Made by a program: the position numbers and the translations under genes | Source: Pedobacter schmidteae | GTDB taxonomy: Bacteria > Bacteroidota > Bacteroidia > Sphingobacteriales > Sphingobacteriaceae | Assembly (NCBI RefSeq): GCF_900564155.1 | Contig: NZ_LS999839.1 | Span: 434,001-498,000, forward strand | Direction of reading: 5' to 3' | Length of the DNA stretch: 64,000 nucleotides | Shown: positions 41,392 to 50,059 of the stretch, piece by piece | Layout: each line of letters opens with the position of its first letter | Numbering within the stretch: the stretch's first letter is position 1 | The notes under the pieces: generated by a model | Databases searched by the model: none | Seen by the model: the letters and a program-made list of their open reading frames with translations, nothing else | Told to the model about the DNA's origin: nothing

Positions 41392-43932
41392 CTAAACAAT
41401 TCCACCCATTAGCGGATCGCTAAAGCCAGCCAGTCCGGTCTCTACCCTTCCTGCATATCTTTGTTCAAAATTTTCGGTTCCCTCTACTTTTAAAATAAAA
41501 TCGTACCAGCTGTAGCTTTTTTTCAGGTCAAGCACAATTCCTTCCACTGTACCGGCTTTTACCTTTCTTACCAGATTATTTTTACCATACCCCACATCCT
41601 TAATGGCAATGGTATAGTCTTTCGATGCACCGATATTGGTTATTTTTACCACAACATTTCCGGTAAGTTTCCCATTGCCACCGGCACGTTCATATTCGAT
41701 GGCAACCAGCAAATCGGGATTGTTGGCCGTTCCAATAAACTCCCTGTAATAGCCGTTGGGGCCATTCACCCGGAGCTGATATTTTCCATTTTCGAATGCC
41801 GCTATAGGCCATCGATAGCTCAATGTGTCGCCCGCAACAACAGCGAAAGACCAGTTCCGGCATACCTGTTCCTCATTCCCAGCATCTTTATATTTAACAG
41901 GGGCATATACTGTAAAAGGAGATCCTGCTGCATTTTTACCAAAAACAGTGTTCCCTGCCTGTAGCTTCAGCTCAAAAGCCTTCTTATCTTCCGTTAATTT
42001 ACCGTCGGTATATAGTTCATAAGGGAGGGCACATGACGGCTTGATTCCCTTTTCCTGTCCAGACATAATTCCACTAGCTAACGGCTTCGCCCCGAAAGCG
42101 GCAATATCGGCATCAGTAAGCTTTTTAAATCCCGACGGGTCGGCTTTAAATTTGGCATTATAAATCGTTTCAACGGTGTGATTACGGTTTAGGAAATCTA
42201 TTTTATCTGGCTTTTCTCCATTAAAAGGCGCAAATACGGACGTAAGATCGCCGCAAATTGTGCGCCTCCATTGACTGATGTTATCCAGTTTGATTTCCTT
42301 ATTCAGTTTATGACTGAAAAACACTTCCAGGAACTGCAAGGTAGAAGTATGGTCAAACACCTCCGAACAAACCCTCCCACCTCTGCTCCATGGAGAAGCA
42401 ATCAGCATTGGAACTCTAAATCCTAAACCTATTGGTGCCTCGCGCGCGGCTTTTTCGGGAATACCCTGTTTCAGTTCATTGGCCAGCCGCACGTGTTCTA
42501 TTTCTGTATCTATGCCTTTAGAAACCAGGCCTGTTCCAGGAACTTTCGCATCGGGAATGGAATAAGGTGGCACATGATCAAAATAGCCATCATTTTCATC
42601 ATAAGTGGTGATGAAAATTGTTTTTTTCCATACCTCCGGGTTCTTTGTCAGGATGTCGAGCACCTCAGAAACATACCAGGCACCATACCATGGGGCGCTG
42701 GGGTGATCAGAAAAGTTCTGGGGACTGGCCAGCCAGGAAACAGCCGGGAGCTTCCCGGTGTCTACATCTTTCCTGAACTGATGCAGCACATCCCCTTTCG
42801 GAACGGTCACTTCACGTTTGCTATTCCCGTCGTTATAACTTAATGTACTAATGTTCCTATAGTTTGGGTCACCTGAATTGATGACAAAAGCATTTTTAAA
42901 CAATGCCTTCTGCTGATCGGATAGTTTTTCATATTCTTCAGCGCTCCATTTTTTCAATTCCGAAGCAGCATTGTCCAAAGCCTCCATTTTATTTTTCAGG
43001 TCGGTCTTGATTTTCTGGGCAGCAGCCTCACTTGAGGGACTGGCCTCCTGCAATTTATTGATTTCATCTGGCAAGGTATCGACCAGCTTTTGCAGGTTCT
43101 TTACATACCTGGATGAAAACTTAACCTGATAAGCAGCAAAGAATTCCAATAAATTGCAGCCAAAATTACTGAGCCAGGCACGCTCTTCACCTTTATAACC
43201 TCCACCGCAACTGATGTCGTTCTGATAGAACTTCCAGGCCACGTTATTTTCCTGTAACAACTCAGGAAATGCTTTCCATGGCAATTTTCCATAACTAAAA
43301 TCGTCATTTCGGATATTAACTTTCTGCAATCCGTCCAGTTCATAACTGATCTTTCCGGTCCAGAAGAAGGAGCGGTTTGGTGTGGTGCTGGTCATGCCCG
43401 AACAAAAATTCTGATCGCATACGGTAAAAGCATCAGCCATGGCATAATTAAATGGCAAATCTTCGCGGGTATAATGACCTAAAGTTAAGGGCATACCTGC
43501 GTATTTTTTATTGCCCGATCTTTTGGCGGTCAGCCATTGATCATATTTACCACCATTGTAGGCATCTACCTGACTGGCCCTTGAATGCGGCAAATCGCCA
43601 AGCCAGGTTACTTTAGAATCTTTAATATCCAGGCGGAAAGGAGCATAGGTTTCGCCAAGGGCATTTGTTTGCATCCATACGGGCTTCTGGTCGGGCAGTG
43701 TTACAGCACGTGGGTCATTAAATCCTCTTACCCCTTTTAAGGTTCCAAAACAATGGTCAAACGACCTGTTTTCCTGCATCAGGATCACAATATGTTCGGC
43801 ATCCATAAAACTTGATCCCAGCTTCGGGTCGATAGCCAATGCCCGCTGTATAGAGGCAGGTAATACTGTAGAAAGTCCTGCCGCTCCGGATAACAGCAAA
43901 GATTTGCGGATAAATTCTCTTCTTGATTCCAT
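41392..43932 (-). CDS. Tat-exported phosphocholine-specific phospholipase C
   Basis: 846 residues. A twin-arginine signal is present (ESRREFIRKSLLLSGAAGL), so the protein folds before export. The phosphoesterase domain (about 35-590) has the family blocks IVILMQENRSFDHCFGTLKGVRGF, the TTYDENDGYFDHVPP metal and substrate motif, and MLIASPWSRGGRVCSEVFDHTSTLQFLE. Two C-terminal beta-sandwich DUF756 domains (about 640-730 and 745-835) complete the non-haemolytic PlcN/PlcH layout. It cleaves phosphatidylcholine or sphingomyelin to release phosphocholine. It stands alone, with 142 bp upstream that contain no strong promoter match. Confidence 0.93.
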   Translation of the reverse strand: MESRREFIRKSLLLSGAAGLSTVLPASIQRALAIDPKLGSSFMDAEHIVILMQENRSFDHCFGTLKGVRGFNDPRAVTLPDQKPVWMQTNALGETYAPFRLDIKDSKVTWLGDLPHSRASQVDAYNGGKYDQWLTAKRSGNKKYAGMPLTLGHYTREDLPFNYAMADAFTVCDQNFCSGMTSTTPNRSFFWTGKISYELDGLQKVNIRNDDFSYGKLPWKAFPELLQENNVAWKFYQNDISCGGGYKGEERAWLSNFGCNLLEFFAAYQVKFSSRYVKNLQKLVDTLPDEINKLQEASPSSEAAAQKIKTDLKNKMEALDNAASELKKWSAEEYEKLSDQQKALFKNAFVINSGDPNYRNISTLSYNDGNSKREVTVPKGDVLHQFRKDVDTGKLPAVSWLASPQNFSDHPSAPWYGAWYVSEVLDILTKNPEVWKKTIFITTYDENDGYFDHVPPYSIPDAKVPGTGLVSKGIDTEIEHVRLANELKQGIPEKAAREAPIGLGFRVPMLIASPWSRGGRVCSEVFDHTSTLQFLEVFFSHKLNKEIKLDNISQWRRTICGDLTSVFAPFNGEKPDKIDFLNRNHTVETIYNAKFKADPSGFKKLTDADIAAFGAKPLASGIMSGQEKGIKPSCALPYELYTDGKLTEDKKAFELKLQAGNTVFGKNAAGSPFTVYAPVKYKDAGNEEQVCRNWSFAVVAGDTLSYRWPIAAFENGKYQLRVNGPNGYYREFIGTANNPDLLVAIEYERAGGNGKLTGNVVVKITNIGASKDYTIAIKDVGYGKNNLVRKVKAGTVEGIVLDLKKSYSWYDFILKVEGTENFEQRYAGRVETGLAGFSDPLMGGIV

Positions 43933-44074
43933 ATTTGCAACTTGCGCTTGTAAACCTCAATAGTTTGTTAAGGTTTCGAATTTCAAGATTTCAAGTTACG
44001 AATACGATCACTTAGTATAAAATTTATGTTAAAATGTTACAAATTATTTCAATTAACAGCCATTGGCTTTTATT

Positions 44075-44896
44075 TTATTTCAATTGATAAGCCATTACAC
44101 TTTTTTTCCAGAAAGTTGGGATGTATAGGATTCTCTTAACCGGATCATATCCCAAATCGGCAGTATTTTTCTTTTCGAGATGGGTATCCAGCAACAGGTC
44201 GTATTTCCCGTCGGCATATACGTAATAGATGTAGCCGCTCCAGCTGGTAAATAAAAAATCGCCCTTTCCAACCGGCTCCAGGCCGTCGCCTCCGTTGGGC
44301 AATTCGGCCAACTTAGCTAATTTTTTCTGCGCATCAGCTTTCCATATGGTCTTGCCGCCAATAATATACAAGTCCTCGCCAATTGCTTTTAAACCATTTA
44401 CGCCATTTATATTTTCCAAATAAAGTGAGGCCTTGTTTTTCTCTATCTTATGAATGCGTTTGGTTCTGGAGTCAGACACGTATACAGTTCCTTTGTCACT
44501 CACCGTTATGTCGTTCAAAAATTTGGCACTATCTATAGCTATTTTCAGCAGTACCTTACCCTTCGCCACATCAATAACGACTACATCACTCAAATCGGCA
44601 GCATACATGAGGTTCCCTAATCGGGCAAGCCCCTTAGGCGAATTTAATCCGGTTATCCAGTTCAAATCGATAATTTTACCATCGGTCCCAATTTTTGCCA
44701 CGCCACCAATCCCATCTTTGTCATTTGGATTATTACCCATTTGCGAAACGTACAATATTTTATGTTGAACGTCTGGCAATACCGACTCCGGAAGATTGAT
44801 TACGCTATCCGTTTCCCAGATTTTTTCAAGTCGGTGTTGCGCTAAGGCATTTACAGATAAGGCTACCATTAAAGCCAGGCCAAAATATTTCTTCAT
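44075..44896 (-). CDS. Secreted SMP-30/gluconolactonase-like beta-propeller protein
   Basis: 273 residues with a Sec signal peptide (cleavage near VNALAQ, about 20), so periplasmic. Repeated four-stranded blades with the pattern of SMP-30/gluconolactonase and NHL-like propellers are seen, for example LNSPKGLARLGNLMYAADLSDVVVIDVAKG, DITVSDKGTVYVSDSRTKRIHKIEKN and GLKAIGEDLYIIGGKTIWKAD. SMP-30 enzymes hydrolyse sugar lactones using a bound divalent metal. A lactonase would suit the sugar-oxidising dehydrogenases nearby, which release lactones; that is inference. A perfect AATTACGTAATT palindrome (44932-44943) lies upstream. Confidence 0.75.
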   Translation of the reverse strand: MKKYFGLALMVALSVNALAQHRLEKIWETDSVINLPESVLPDVQHKILYVSQMGNNPNDKDGIGGVAKIGTDGKIIDLNWITGLNSPKGLARLGNLMYAADLSDVVVIDVAKGKVLLKIAIDSAKFLNDITVSDKGTVYVSDSRTKRIHKIEKNKASLYLENINGVNGLKAIGEDLYIIGGKTIWKADAQKKLAKLAELPNGGDGLEPVGKGDFLFTSWSGYIYYVYADGKYDLLLDTHLEKKNTADLGYDPVKRILYIPTFWKKSVMAYQLK

Positions 44897-44931
44897 ATGC
44901 TGTTAATTTTTGATTAAGCCATCAGGCTTTA

Positions 44932-44943
44932 AATTACGTAATT
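44932..44943. promoter_or_regulatory. 12-bp palindrome upstream of lactonase-like gene
   Basis: AATTACGTAATT is a perfect palindrome 36-47 bp before the minus-strand start at 44896. Possible operator; AT-rich palindromes also arise by chance here. Confidence 0.3.
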
Positions 44944-45144
44944 ATTTTAAATCTTCGGGTTGCTATTGCAATTGACCAATAATCGGCTAAAAAATACTGT
45001 TTCAATTTAGCCAGGTTATCAGCTATTTTACCATTATAGCTCAATTATGCCCCATAACGCCACCATACCGCTGTGGCAGACATGAGGCACTGTTTTAAAG
45101 CTTCAAATAAACGCTAACTTTAATCAGACAATCAAACCAAATAC

Positions 45145-45162
45145 GTTAAGCAAAAGCTTAAC
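45145..45162. promoter_or_regulatory. Inverted repeat GTTAAGC-AAAA-GCTTAAC before GH88/105 gene
   Basis: Two perfect 7-bp arms around AAAA, 14-31 bp upstream of the ATG at 45176. The site is well placed for a repressor operator or a translation-controlling hairpin. Confidence 0.55.
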
Positions 45163-45175
45163 CTAAACAATAATT

Positions 45176-46321
45176 ATGAACAAAAAATCTATTTTAGGCG
45201 TAATTTGCCTTGCGTCGGCCATCACGCTAACAGGATACGAAAGTTTATTGGCGCAATCTAAAGATGCTAATTTAAAGACCTGGCCCAAAGGCAGCTCCCC
45301 AAAAGAAATCGGAACAAAAATAGCTGATCATTTTATCGAAACACCGCATACCAATTTTAACCGGCCAGGCCCTCCAAAGGTAATCACCTATCCGGAAACC
45401 TGCACCTGGTATGGCGCACTGACCTTTGCAAAAGAAAGCAAAAACAGCAAGCTTTTGGGACAGCTGAAAGACCGTTTCGAACCACTTTTTGGCGTAGAGG
45501 CCAAAATGATACCTGTACCCGACCATGTAGACTATAGCGTATTCGGCTCCGTGCCATTGGAATTGTATATGCAAACCAAAGACAAAAGGTATTATGACCT
45601 GGGGATAGGCATAGCCGACAAACAATGGGGGCCACCCGAAGGACCACGGGTAGTAAAAGAATCACAGGGATATTATGACCAGGGCTATACCTGGCAAACC
45701 CGTTTGTGGATTGATGACATGTTTATGATTACTGCCGTGCAGGCCCAGGCATACAGAGCCACAGGAGATGAGAAATACATCAATCGTGCTGCAAAAGAAA
45801 TGGTTTTTTACCTGGATCAGTTACAACGTCCTAATGGCTTATTTTATCATGCGCCCGATGTTCCTTACTATTGGGCACGTGGCGATGGTTGGATGGCCGT
45901 TGGGATGGCCGAATTGCTAAGATCGGTACCTAAAAACAATCCTAATTATGCACGTATCATGAAAGGCTATACAGACATGATGGCATCCCTGTTAAAATAT
46001 CAGACCGAAGATGGCATGTGGCGTCAACTGATCGACCATCCGGAATCCTGGCCTGAAACATCCGCTACTGGAATGTTTACTTTTGCCTTCATTACCGGCG
46101 TAAAGAATGGCTGGCTGGACAAAGAGGTATATGGAAAAGCGGCACGTAAAGCCTGGCTTAAACTCATTACTTATATTAACGAAAACAATGACATTACTGA
46201 GGTTTGTGAAGGCACCAATAAGAAAAATGACCTTCAGTATTATTTAGACCGCAAAAGGAATGTTGGTGATTTACACGGACAAGCGCCATTGTTATGGTGT
46301 GCAACTGCTTTATTACGTTAA
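45176..46321 (+). CDS. Family 88/105 unsaturated uronyl (rhamnogalacturonyl) hydrolase
   Basis: 381 residues with a signal peptide (cleavage near SLLAQ, about 27). The (alpha/alpha)6-barrel motifs of GH105/GH88 are plain: TWQTRLWIDDMFMITAVQAQ, where the double Asp belongs to the active site, YYWARGDGWMAVGMAELL, and a TSATGMFTFAFITGVKNGWL end. These enzymes hydrate and release 4,5-unsaturated uronic acid from the oligosaccharide ends left by polysaccharide lyases. It heads a three-gene run with sorbosone-type dehydrogenase and cytochrome c and lies beside the lyase-like PUL, so its substrate is probably the lyase product from a pectin-type or other uronate glycan. Confidence 0.9.
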   Translation: MNKKSILGVICLASAITLTGYESLLAQSKDANLKTWPKGSSPKEIGTKIADHFIETPHTNFNRPGPPKVITYPETCTWYGALTFAKESKNSKLLGQLKDRFEPLFGVEAKMIPVPDHVDYSVFGSVPLELYMQTKDKRYYDLGIGIADKQWGPPEGPRVVKESQGYYDQGYTWQTRLWIDDMFMITAVQAQAYRATGDEKYINRAAKEMVFYLDQLQRPNGLFYHAPDVPYYWARGDGWMAVGMAELLRSVPKNNPNYARIMKGYTDMMASLLKYQTEDGMWRQLIDHPESWPETSATGMFTFAFITGVKNGWLDKEVYGKAARKAWLKLITYINENNDITEVCEGTNKKNDLQYYLDRKRNVGDLHGQAPLLWCATALLR

Positions 46322-46401
46322 CGAATATAAAAGCCCATATAGTAATGGTAATTTTAAAAAACAATTGCTGAAATTACCATTACTAAACAAAAAACACTCA
46401 A

Positions 46402-47685
46402 ATGAAGAAGATATTATTGATACCGGTTTTACTAAGTGCCCTGGTATTTTTTACCCTGTATGCTTTTAAAGATATATCGGCCATGGGACAACCGAAGCCC
46501 GATGCCGACAATGTAGGCTTAAAACTTCCGGAAGGATTTGGCGCTTTAAAAGTAGCCGATATTGCTGCCAAGGCCCGGCATATTGTGGTTACCCCTCAGG
46601 GCATCATTTATGTAAAACTGGCCAGGCCTAAAGAAGAAAAGGGGATCATTGTCCTTAAAGAAAATAGCGATGGCCGGGCCCAGATCACCGGTGGCTTTGG
46701 CAACTATGGGGGTACCGGAATCTATTTAAAGGACGGATATCTTTATGCTTCTTCAAATAAAGAAGTATTCAGGTATAAGGTAAATGATCAGAATGAGGTT
46801 ATTGACCCAAATAATCCAGAAACCATTGTTAAAGGGCTTAAAATGGGTCGTCAGCATGAAACCAAATCTCTGGTGCTGGACAATGATGGCAACCTGTATC
46901 TCAACATAGGCGTTCCTTCCAACTCCTGTCAGCAGCAGGATCGTGGCCTGAGGTCTCCTGGCATCCCGGGATGTCCGTTGTTGGATTCAGCTGCCGGCAT
47001 ATGGCAGTTTAAAAAAGACAAACTTAATCAGAGCTACGCTGAAGGTGTTCGGTATGCAACAGGCTTAAGAAATGTGGTAGGACTAGACTGGAACCAGCAA
47101 AACAATCAGCTTTTTGTGATGCAACATGGCCGCGATAACCTCAACAGCTCATGGCCGGAACTGTACAACAGCAAAGAATCAGCAGAGTTACCCGCCGAGT
47201 GTTTATATGCGCTGAAGAAAGGTGACAACGCAGGCTGGCCGTTTATGTATTACGACGGTATACAACACAAAAAAATTGTAGCCCCTGAATACGGTGGCGA
47301 CAAAAAGAAAGAGGCTGATGCCAAATACCTGGATCCGGCTGTGGCTTTCCCTGCACATATGGCTCCTAACGGATTACTGTTTTATACCGGAAAGATGTTC
47401 CCTGAAAAATACAAAAACGGTGCTTTCATTGCCTTCCATGGTTCATGGAACCGCGCCCCGGAGCCTCAAAAAGGATTCTTTGTGGTATTTCAGCCATTTA
47501 AAGATGGCAAGCCATCGGGCGATTGGGAAATTTTTGCGGATAATTTTGCAGGAACACCAGAAAAAGCAGCTATGAATAAAGCAGATCATCGCCCATGCGG
47601 ACTGGCTCAGGGTGCTGATGGTTCTCTTTATGTAACCGATGATGTTAAAGGAACGATTTACCGCATCGTGTACGCTAAAAAATAA
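46402..47685 (+). CDS. Sorbosone-type PQQ-dependent sugar dehydrogenase
   Basis: 427 residues with an N-terminal export helix (KKILLIPVLLSALVFFTLYAF). The beta-propeller resembles L-sorbosone/GSDH dehydrogenases: PEGFGALKVADIAAKARHIVV, HETKSLVLDNDGNLYLNIG, NVVGLDWNQQNNQLFVMQHGRDNL and NPW-type FHGSWNRAPEPQKG. The Cys pair in SNSCQQQDRGLRSPGIPGC may form a disulfide. Unlike the dehydrogenase at 39441, it has no fused haem domain; instead a separate cytochrome c follows after 3 bp. Predicted periplasmic oxidation of sugars or uronic acid products from the neighbouring glycan enzymes. Substrate is inferred from context. Confidence 0.85.
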   Translation: MKKILLIPVLLSALVFFTLYAFKDISAMGQPKPDADNVGLKLPEGFGALKVADIAAKARHIVVTPQGIIYVKLARPKEEKGIIVLKENSDGRAQITGGFGNYGGTGIYLKDGYLYASSNKEVFRYKVNDQNEVIDPNNPETIVKGLKMGRQHETKSLVLDNDGNLYLNIGVPSNSCQQQDRGLRSPGIPGCPLLDSAAGIWQFKKDKLNQSYAEGVRYATGLRNVVGLDWNQQNNQLFVMQHGRDNLNSSWPELYNSKESAELPAECLYALKKGDNAGWPFMYYDGIQHKKIVAPEYGGDKKKEADAKYLDPAVAFPAHMAPNGLLFYTGKMFPEKYKNGAFIAFHGSWNRAPEPQKGFFVVFQPFKDGKPSGDWEIFADNFAGTPEKAAMNKADHRPCGLAQGADGSLYVTDDVKGTIYRIVYAKK

Positions 47686-47688
47686 AAC

Positions 47689-48138
47689 ATGAAAAAAACA
47701 CTAATGATCTTATTGATCATCGCCATAACCGGAATCAAATTATCTGCTCAAACCAAAGGAAAAAAGGCTCCTGTCAGCAAGCCAGCTGCGGTTACTGCCG
47801 CTGTGATGGCCAATGGAAAAAAAATATACGGCCAGTATTGCCTGGTCTGCCATATGGCAGACGGCGCCGGTGTTCCTAATATGAATCCACCGGTTAGCAA
47901 AACATCTTATGTACTGGGTGATAAAACACGGTTGATTAATGTAATCCTTAATGGCCTGGCTACCGGCGAAGAAATTGACGGAGAAACTTATACCAATGTG
48001 ATGCCTGCACATAATTTCCTGAAAGACGAAGAAATTGCAGCGGTCTTGTCTTACGTTAGAAACAGTTTTGGAAACAAAGCGGGAGGAATATCAGCAGGGG
48101 AAGTAAAAGCTGTACGTGCCAAAGACATAAAAAAATAA
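47689..48138 (+). CDS. Periplasmic class I cytochrome c
   Basis: 149 residues. A signal peptide (cleavage after KLSA, near residue 20), a KGKKAPVSKPAAV linker and one haem-binding CLVCH at residues 51-55, with the methionine ligand in YTNVMPAHNFLKDEEI. Single-haem class I cytochromes carry electrons in the periplasm. It starts 3 bp after the sorbosone-type dehydrogenase, of which it is the probable electron acceptor. A 19-bp-stem terminator closes the operon. Confidence 0.94.
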   Translation: MKKTLMILLIIAITGIKLSAQTKGKKAPVSKPAAVTAAVMANGKKIYGQYCLVCHMADGAGVPNMNPPVSKTSYVLGDKTRLINVILNGLATGEEIDGETYTNVMPAHNFLKDEEIAAVLSYVRNSFGNKAGGISAGEVKAVRAKDIKK

Positions 48139-48167
48139 CCAGCAGGAATATAGCTTAAATAACGTTT

Positions 48168-48225
48168 AAAAGCTCAGCACAATATGACATTAGGTTAGCC
48201 CATATTGTGCTGAGCTTTTTTATTC
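48168..48225. terminator. Bidirectional terminator between PUL halves
   Basis: AAAAGCTCAGCACAATATG (48168-48186) pairs perfectly over 19 bp with CATATTGTGCTGAGCTTTT (48201-48219), then T-rich sequence. It separates the convergent cytochrome and beta-helix genes. Confidence 0.92.
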
Positions 48226-48235
48226 ATAGTTTTTA

Positions 48236-49897
48236 TTATTGTGTAGCTAGTTTACCCTCGCCTGCCCAGGTGCGCAATAGTTCATAAATATTTCCGGTCC
48301 GCTGTGCGGCTATAGTTACGTTGTTTACGGCGGTGCTACCTAAACGGTCATTTAGCTGTGCGATGTACAGGCTTCTTGGTAATACATTAGCGCCCCAGCT
48401 TTCCCAATAGCCAGCTCCGTTCTTTTTGGCACCCACACACCCTATCCCCCAGTTCATTGCACCTTTGGGGCTTTCCACCTTTATGTCATAGCTTGGCGAT
48501 TTACAATTCCAGAACATGGTTTGTGCGCCAGCCCAGCCATGCCCGGTCCCCATTGCTTTCCGGTTCTGAACAATAATCTGTCCTCCCTGTATGTTGTCAA
48601 ACAACACTCCTGTTGCCCATCGATGGTGAGGACCGATATCGGCCTTTGTGTTGGTCGAATAACTATCCAGGAAAACATTCGGCCCCGGCACCGTTGATCC
48701 TGTTACATAATCGTGCCTGCCACCACTGGTGTAACAACGCTGAAAAAGATTGAATGAGGAGCCGCCCTCCAGATTAAAAGAATACTTGCGGCCACCTGTA
48801 GTTTCCGATTTCGGATCAACCATGGCACATTCTTCTATGGTATTGTATGCCGACATGCTACTCAATGACACGCAGGCATAACCAAAATATTGAGCAGTGA
48901 CCTGTTTTACCCAGCAATTCTCTGTCCGGTTCAACTCTATACCATTCCAGGCATGCAGTTCATCATCGTCATTCAGATAATAGGAAACCAGCCGGATGTT
49001 TTCCACTCCCGAATTGCTGATCCGCCCGGTAATATTTGTTTTAAATACGTAACCCCCACCATATTTGGTCTGCATCGGATCCACAACCGGCGCATTTAAT
49101 GTGATGGTGTTGCCGGTTATCGCCACAATTTTACGCTCAAAATTAATGTCATAACCGCCCGGAGTCCAGCCATACTGCCCCATGTCCAATGCATCAATCC
49201 AGGCTTGGTTGGGCACGCGGTAAACCGAAATATTGTCTCCTACATTAAATCCTGAGGTAGATTCTATCGCTAAACTCAAAGCGCCCGTAGGTACATATTC
49301 TGTGGTTATTTTCTTTCTTGTTCCACCTACCTCAGGCATACCCGAACCCGTACCATTTAATTCAATAAGATTGTGCTGTACTTTTTTGGTAGCTTTAATA
49401 ACGGTTCCGGAGATACCCTGCCCCGCACCACGTAGTACCACCCCACTTTTGTCAATCACCAATGTTCCTTCCACCTCATAGGTTCCTGCCTGTAACAGCA
49501 CAGCCCCTCTATAACCATTTCCATCCTGCGGAAGATTTTTCACCTCATCAATAGCTTGCTGAATGTGAATCCGGTTATCGCCGGGAATAGCTGCAATTGT
49601 CTTTTTGACCTGAATTTCAGGCAGCGCTACCCCGCCTCCTTTATAGCCGGCATTGGAAAAATCGGGCACAACATTGTCTTTATTCGTCTCCCCTTCATTG
49701 GCAAATTTGTTATAATACAATTTTCCAGAGGAATGAAGATACACCAGTGAGGTGGTATTTTCGGGAGGATTTGTGACAGGAGGATTGACTACAGGGGGAT
49801 CGGTTTTCTTACCATCTGGCACAACAGTTTTTCCTTTTTTACAAGAAATTGCCATAATAGACAGTGCCATCAGGCAACAGGAGAGTTTACGCATCAT
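48236..49897 (-). CDS. Surface lipoprotein with right-handed beta-helix (pectate-lyase-like)
   Basis: 553 residues. Lipoprotein signal ending AISC near residue 19, a Pro/Asn-rich linker (about 22-50), then a Pectate_lyase_3-type start (DNRIHIQQAIDEVKNLPQDG, GAVLLQAGTYEVEGTLVIDKSGVVLRGAG) and a long parallel beta-helix with an internal glycine- and aromatic-rich region. A Glu/Asp-His set (IEECAMVDPKS, GRHDYVTGS) is visible on the helix face, but no family signature proves catalysis. Context with an unsaturated-uronyl hydrolase makes a polysaccharide lyase or hydrolase likely. A terminator lies between it and the upstream PUL genes, so it may have its own promoter. Confidence 0.75.
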   Translation of the reverse strand: MMRKLSCCLMALSIMAISCKKGKTVVPDGKKTDPPVVNPPVTNPPENTTSLVYLHSSGKLYYNKFANEGETNKDNVVPDFSNAGYKGGGVALPEIQVKKTIAAIPGDNRIHIQQAIDEVKNLPQDGNGYRGAVLLQAGTYEVEGTLVIDKSGVVLRGAGQGISGTVIKATKKVQHNLIELNGTGSGMPEVGGTRKKITTEYVPTGALSLAIESTSGFNVGDNISVYRVPNQAWIDALDMGQYGWTPGGYDINFERKIVAITGNTITLNAPVVDPMQTKYGGGYVFKTNITGRISNSGVENIRLVSYYLNDDDELHAWNGIELNRTENCWVKQVTAQYFGYACVSLSSMSAYNTIEECAMVDPKSETTGGRKYSFNLEGGSSFNLFQRCYTSGGRHDYVTGSTVPGPNVFLDSYSTNTKADIGPHHRWATGVLFDNIQGGQIIVQNRKAMGTGHGWAGAQTMFWNCKSPSYDIKVESPKGAMNWGIGCVGAKKNGAGYWESWGANVLPRSLYIAQLNDRLGSTAVNNVTIAAQRTGNIYELLRTWAGEGKLATQ

Positions 49898-50003
49898 AAG
49901 GCATTACATTTGGTTAATTTATCCTGCAATAAACCAATAAGTTAGCGCATATTATTCCGCAAAATCAGCGATTTTTTCAATCATATTGGCAAAGGTTTTG
50001 CCC

Positions 50004-50037
50004 ATAAAAAAGCCGGAAAGCAAAATGCTCTCCGGCT
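50004..50037 (-). terminator. Terminator inside PUL, before beta-helix gene
   Basis: Minus strand reads AGCCGGAGAGC (50037-50027), loop ATTTT, GCTTTCCGGCT (50021-50011), then six T; one G-T pair, otherwise perfect. It lies downstream of the surface lipoprotein gene, 22 bp past its stop. Confidence 0.9.
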
Positions 50038-50059
50038 ACATAAACCTAAACCAAATTTA

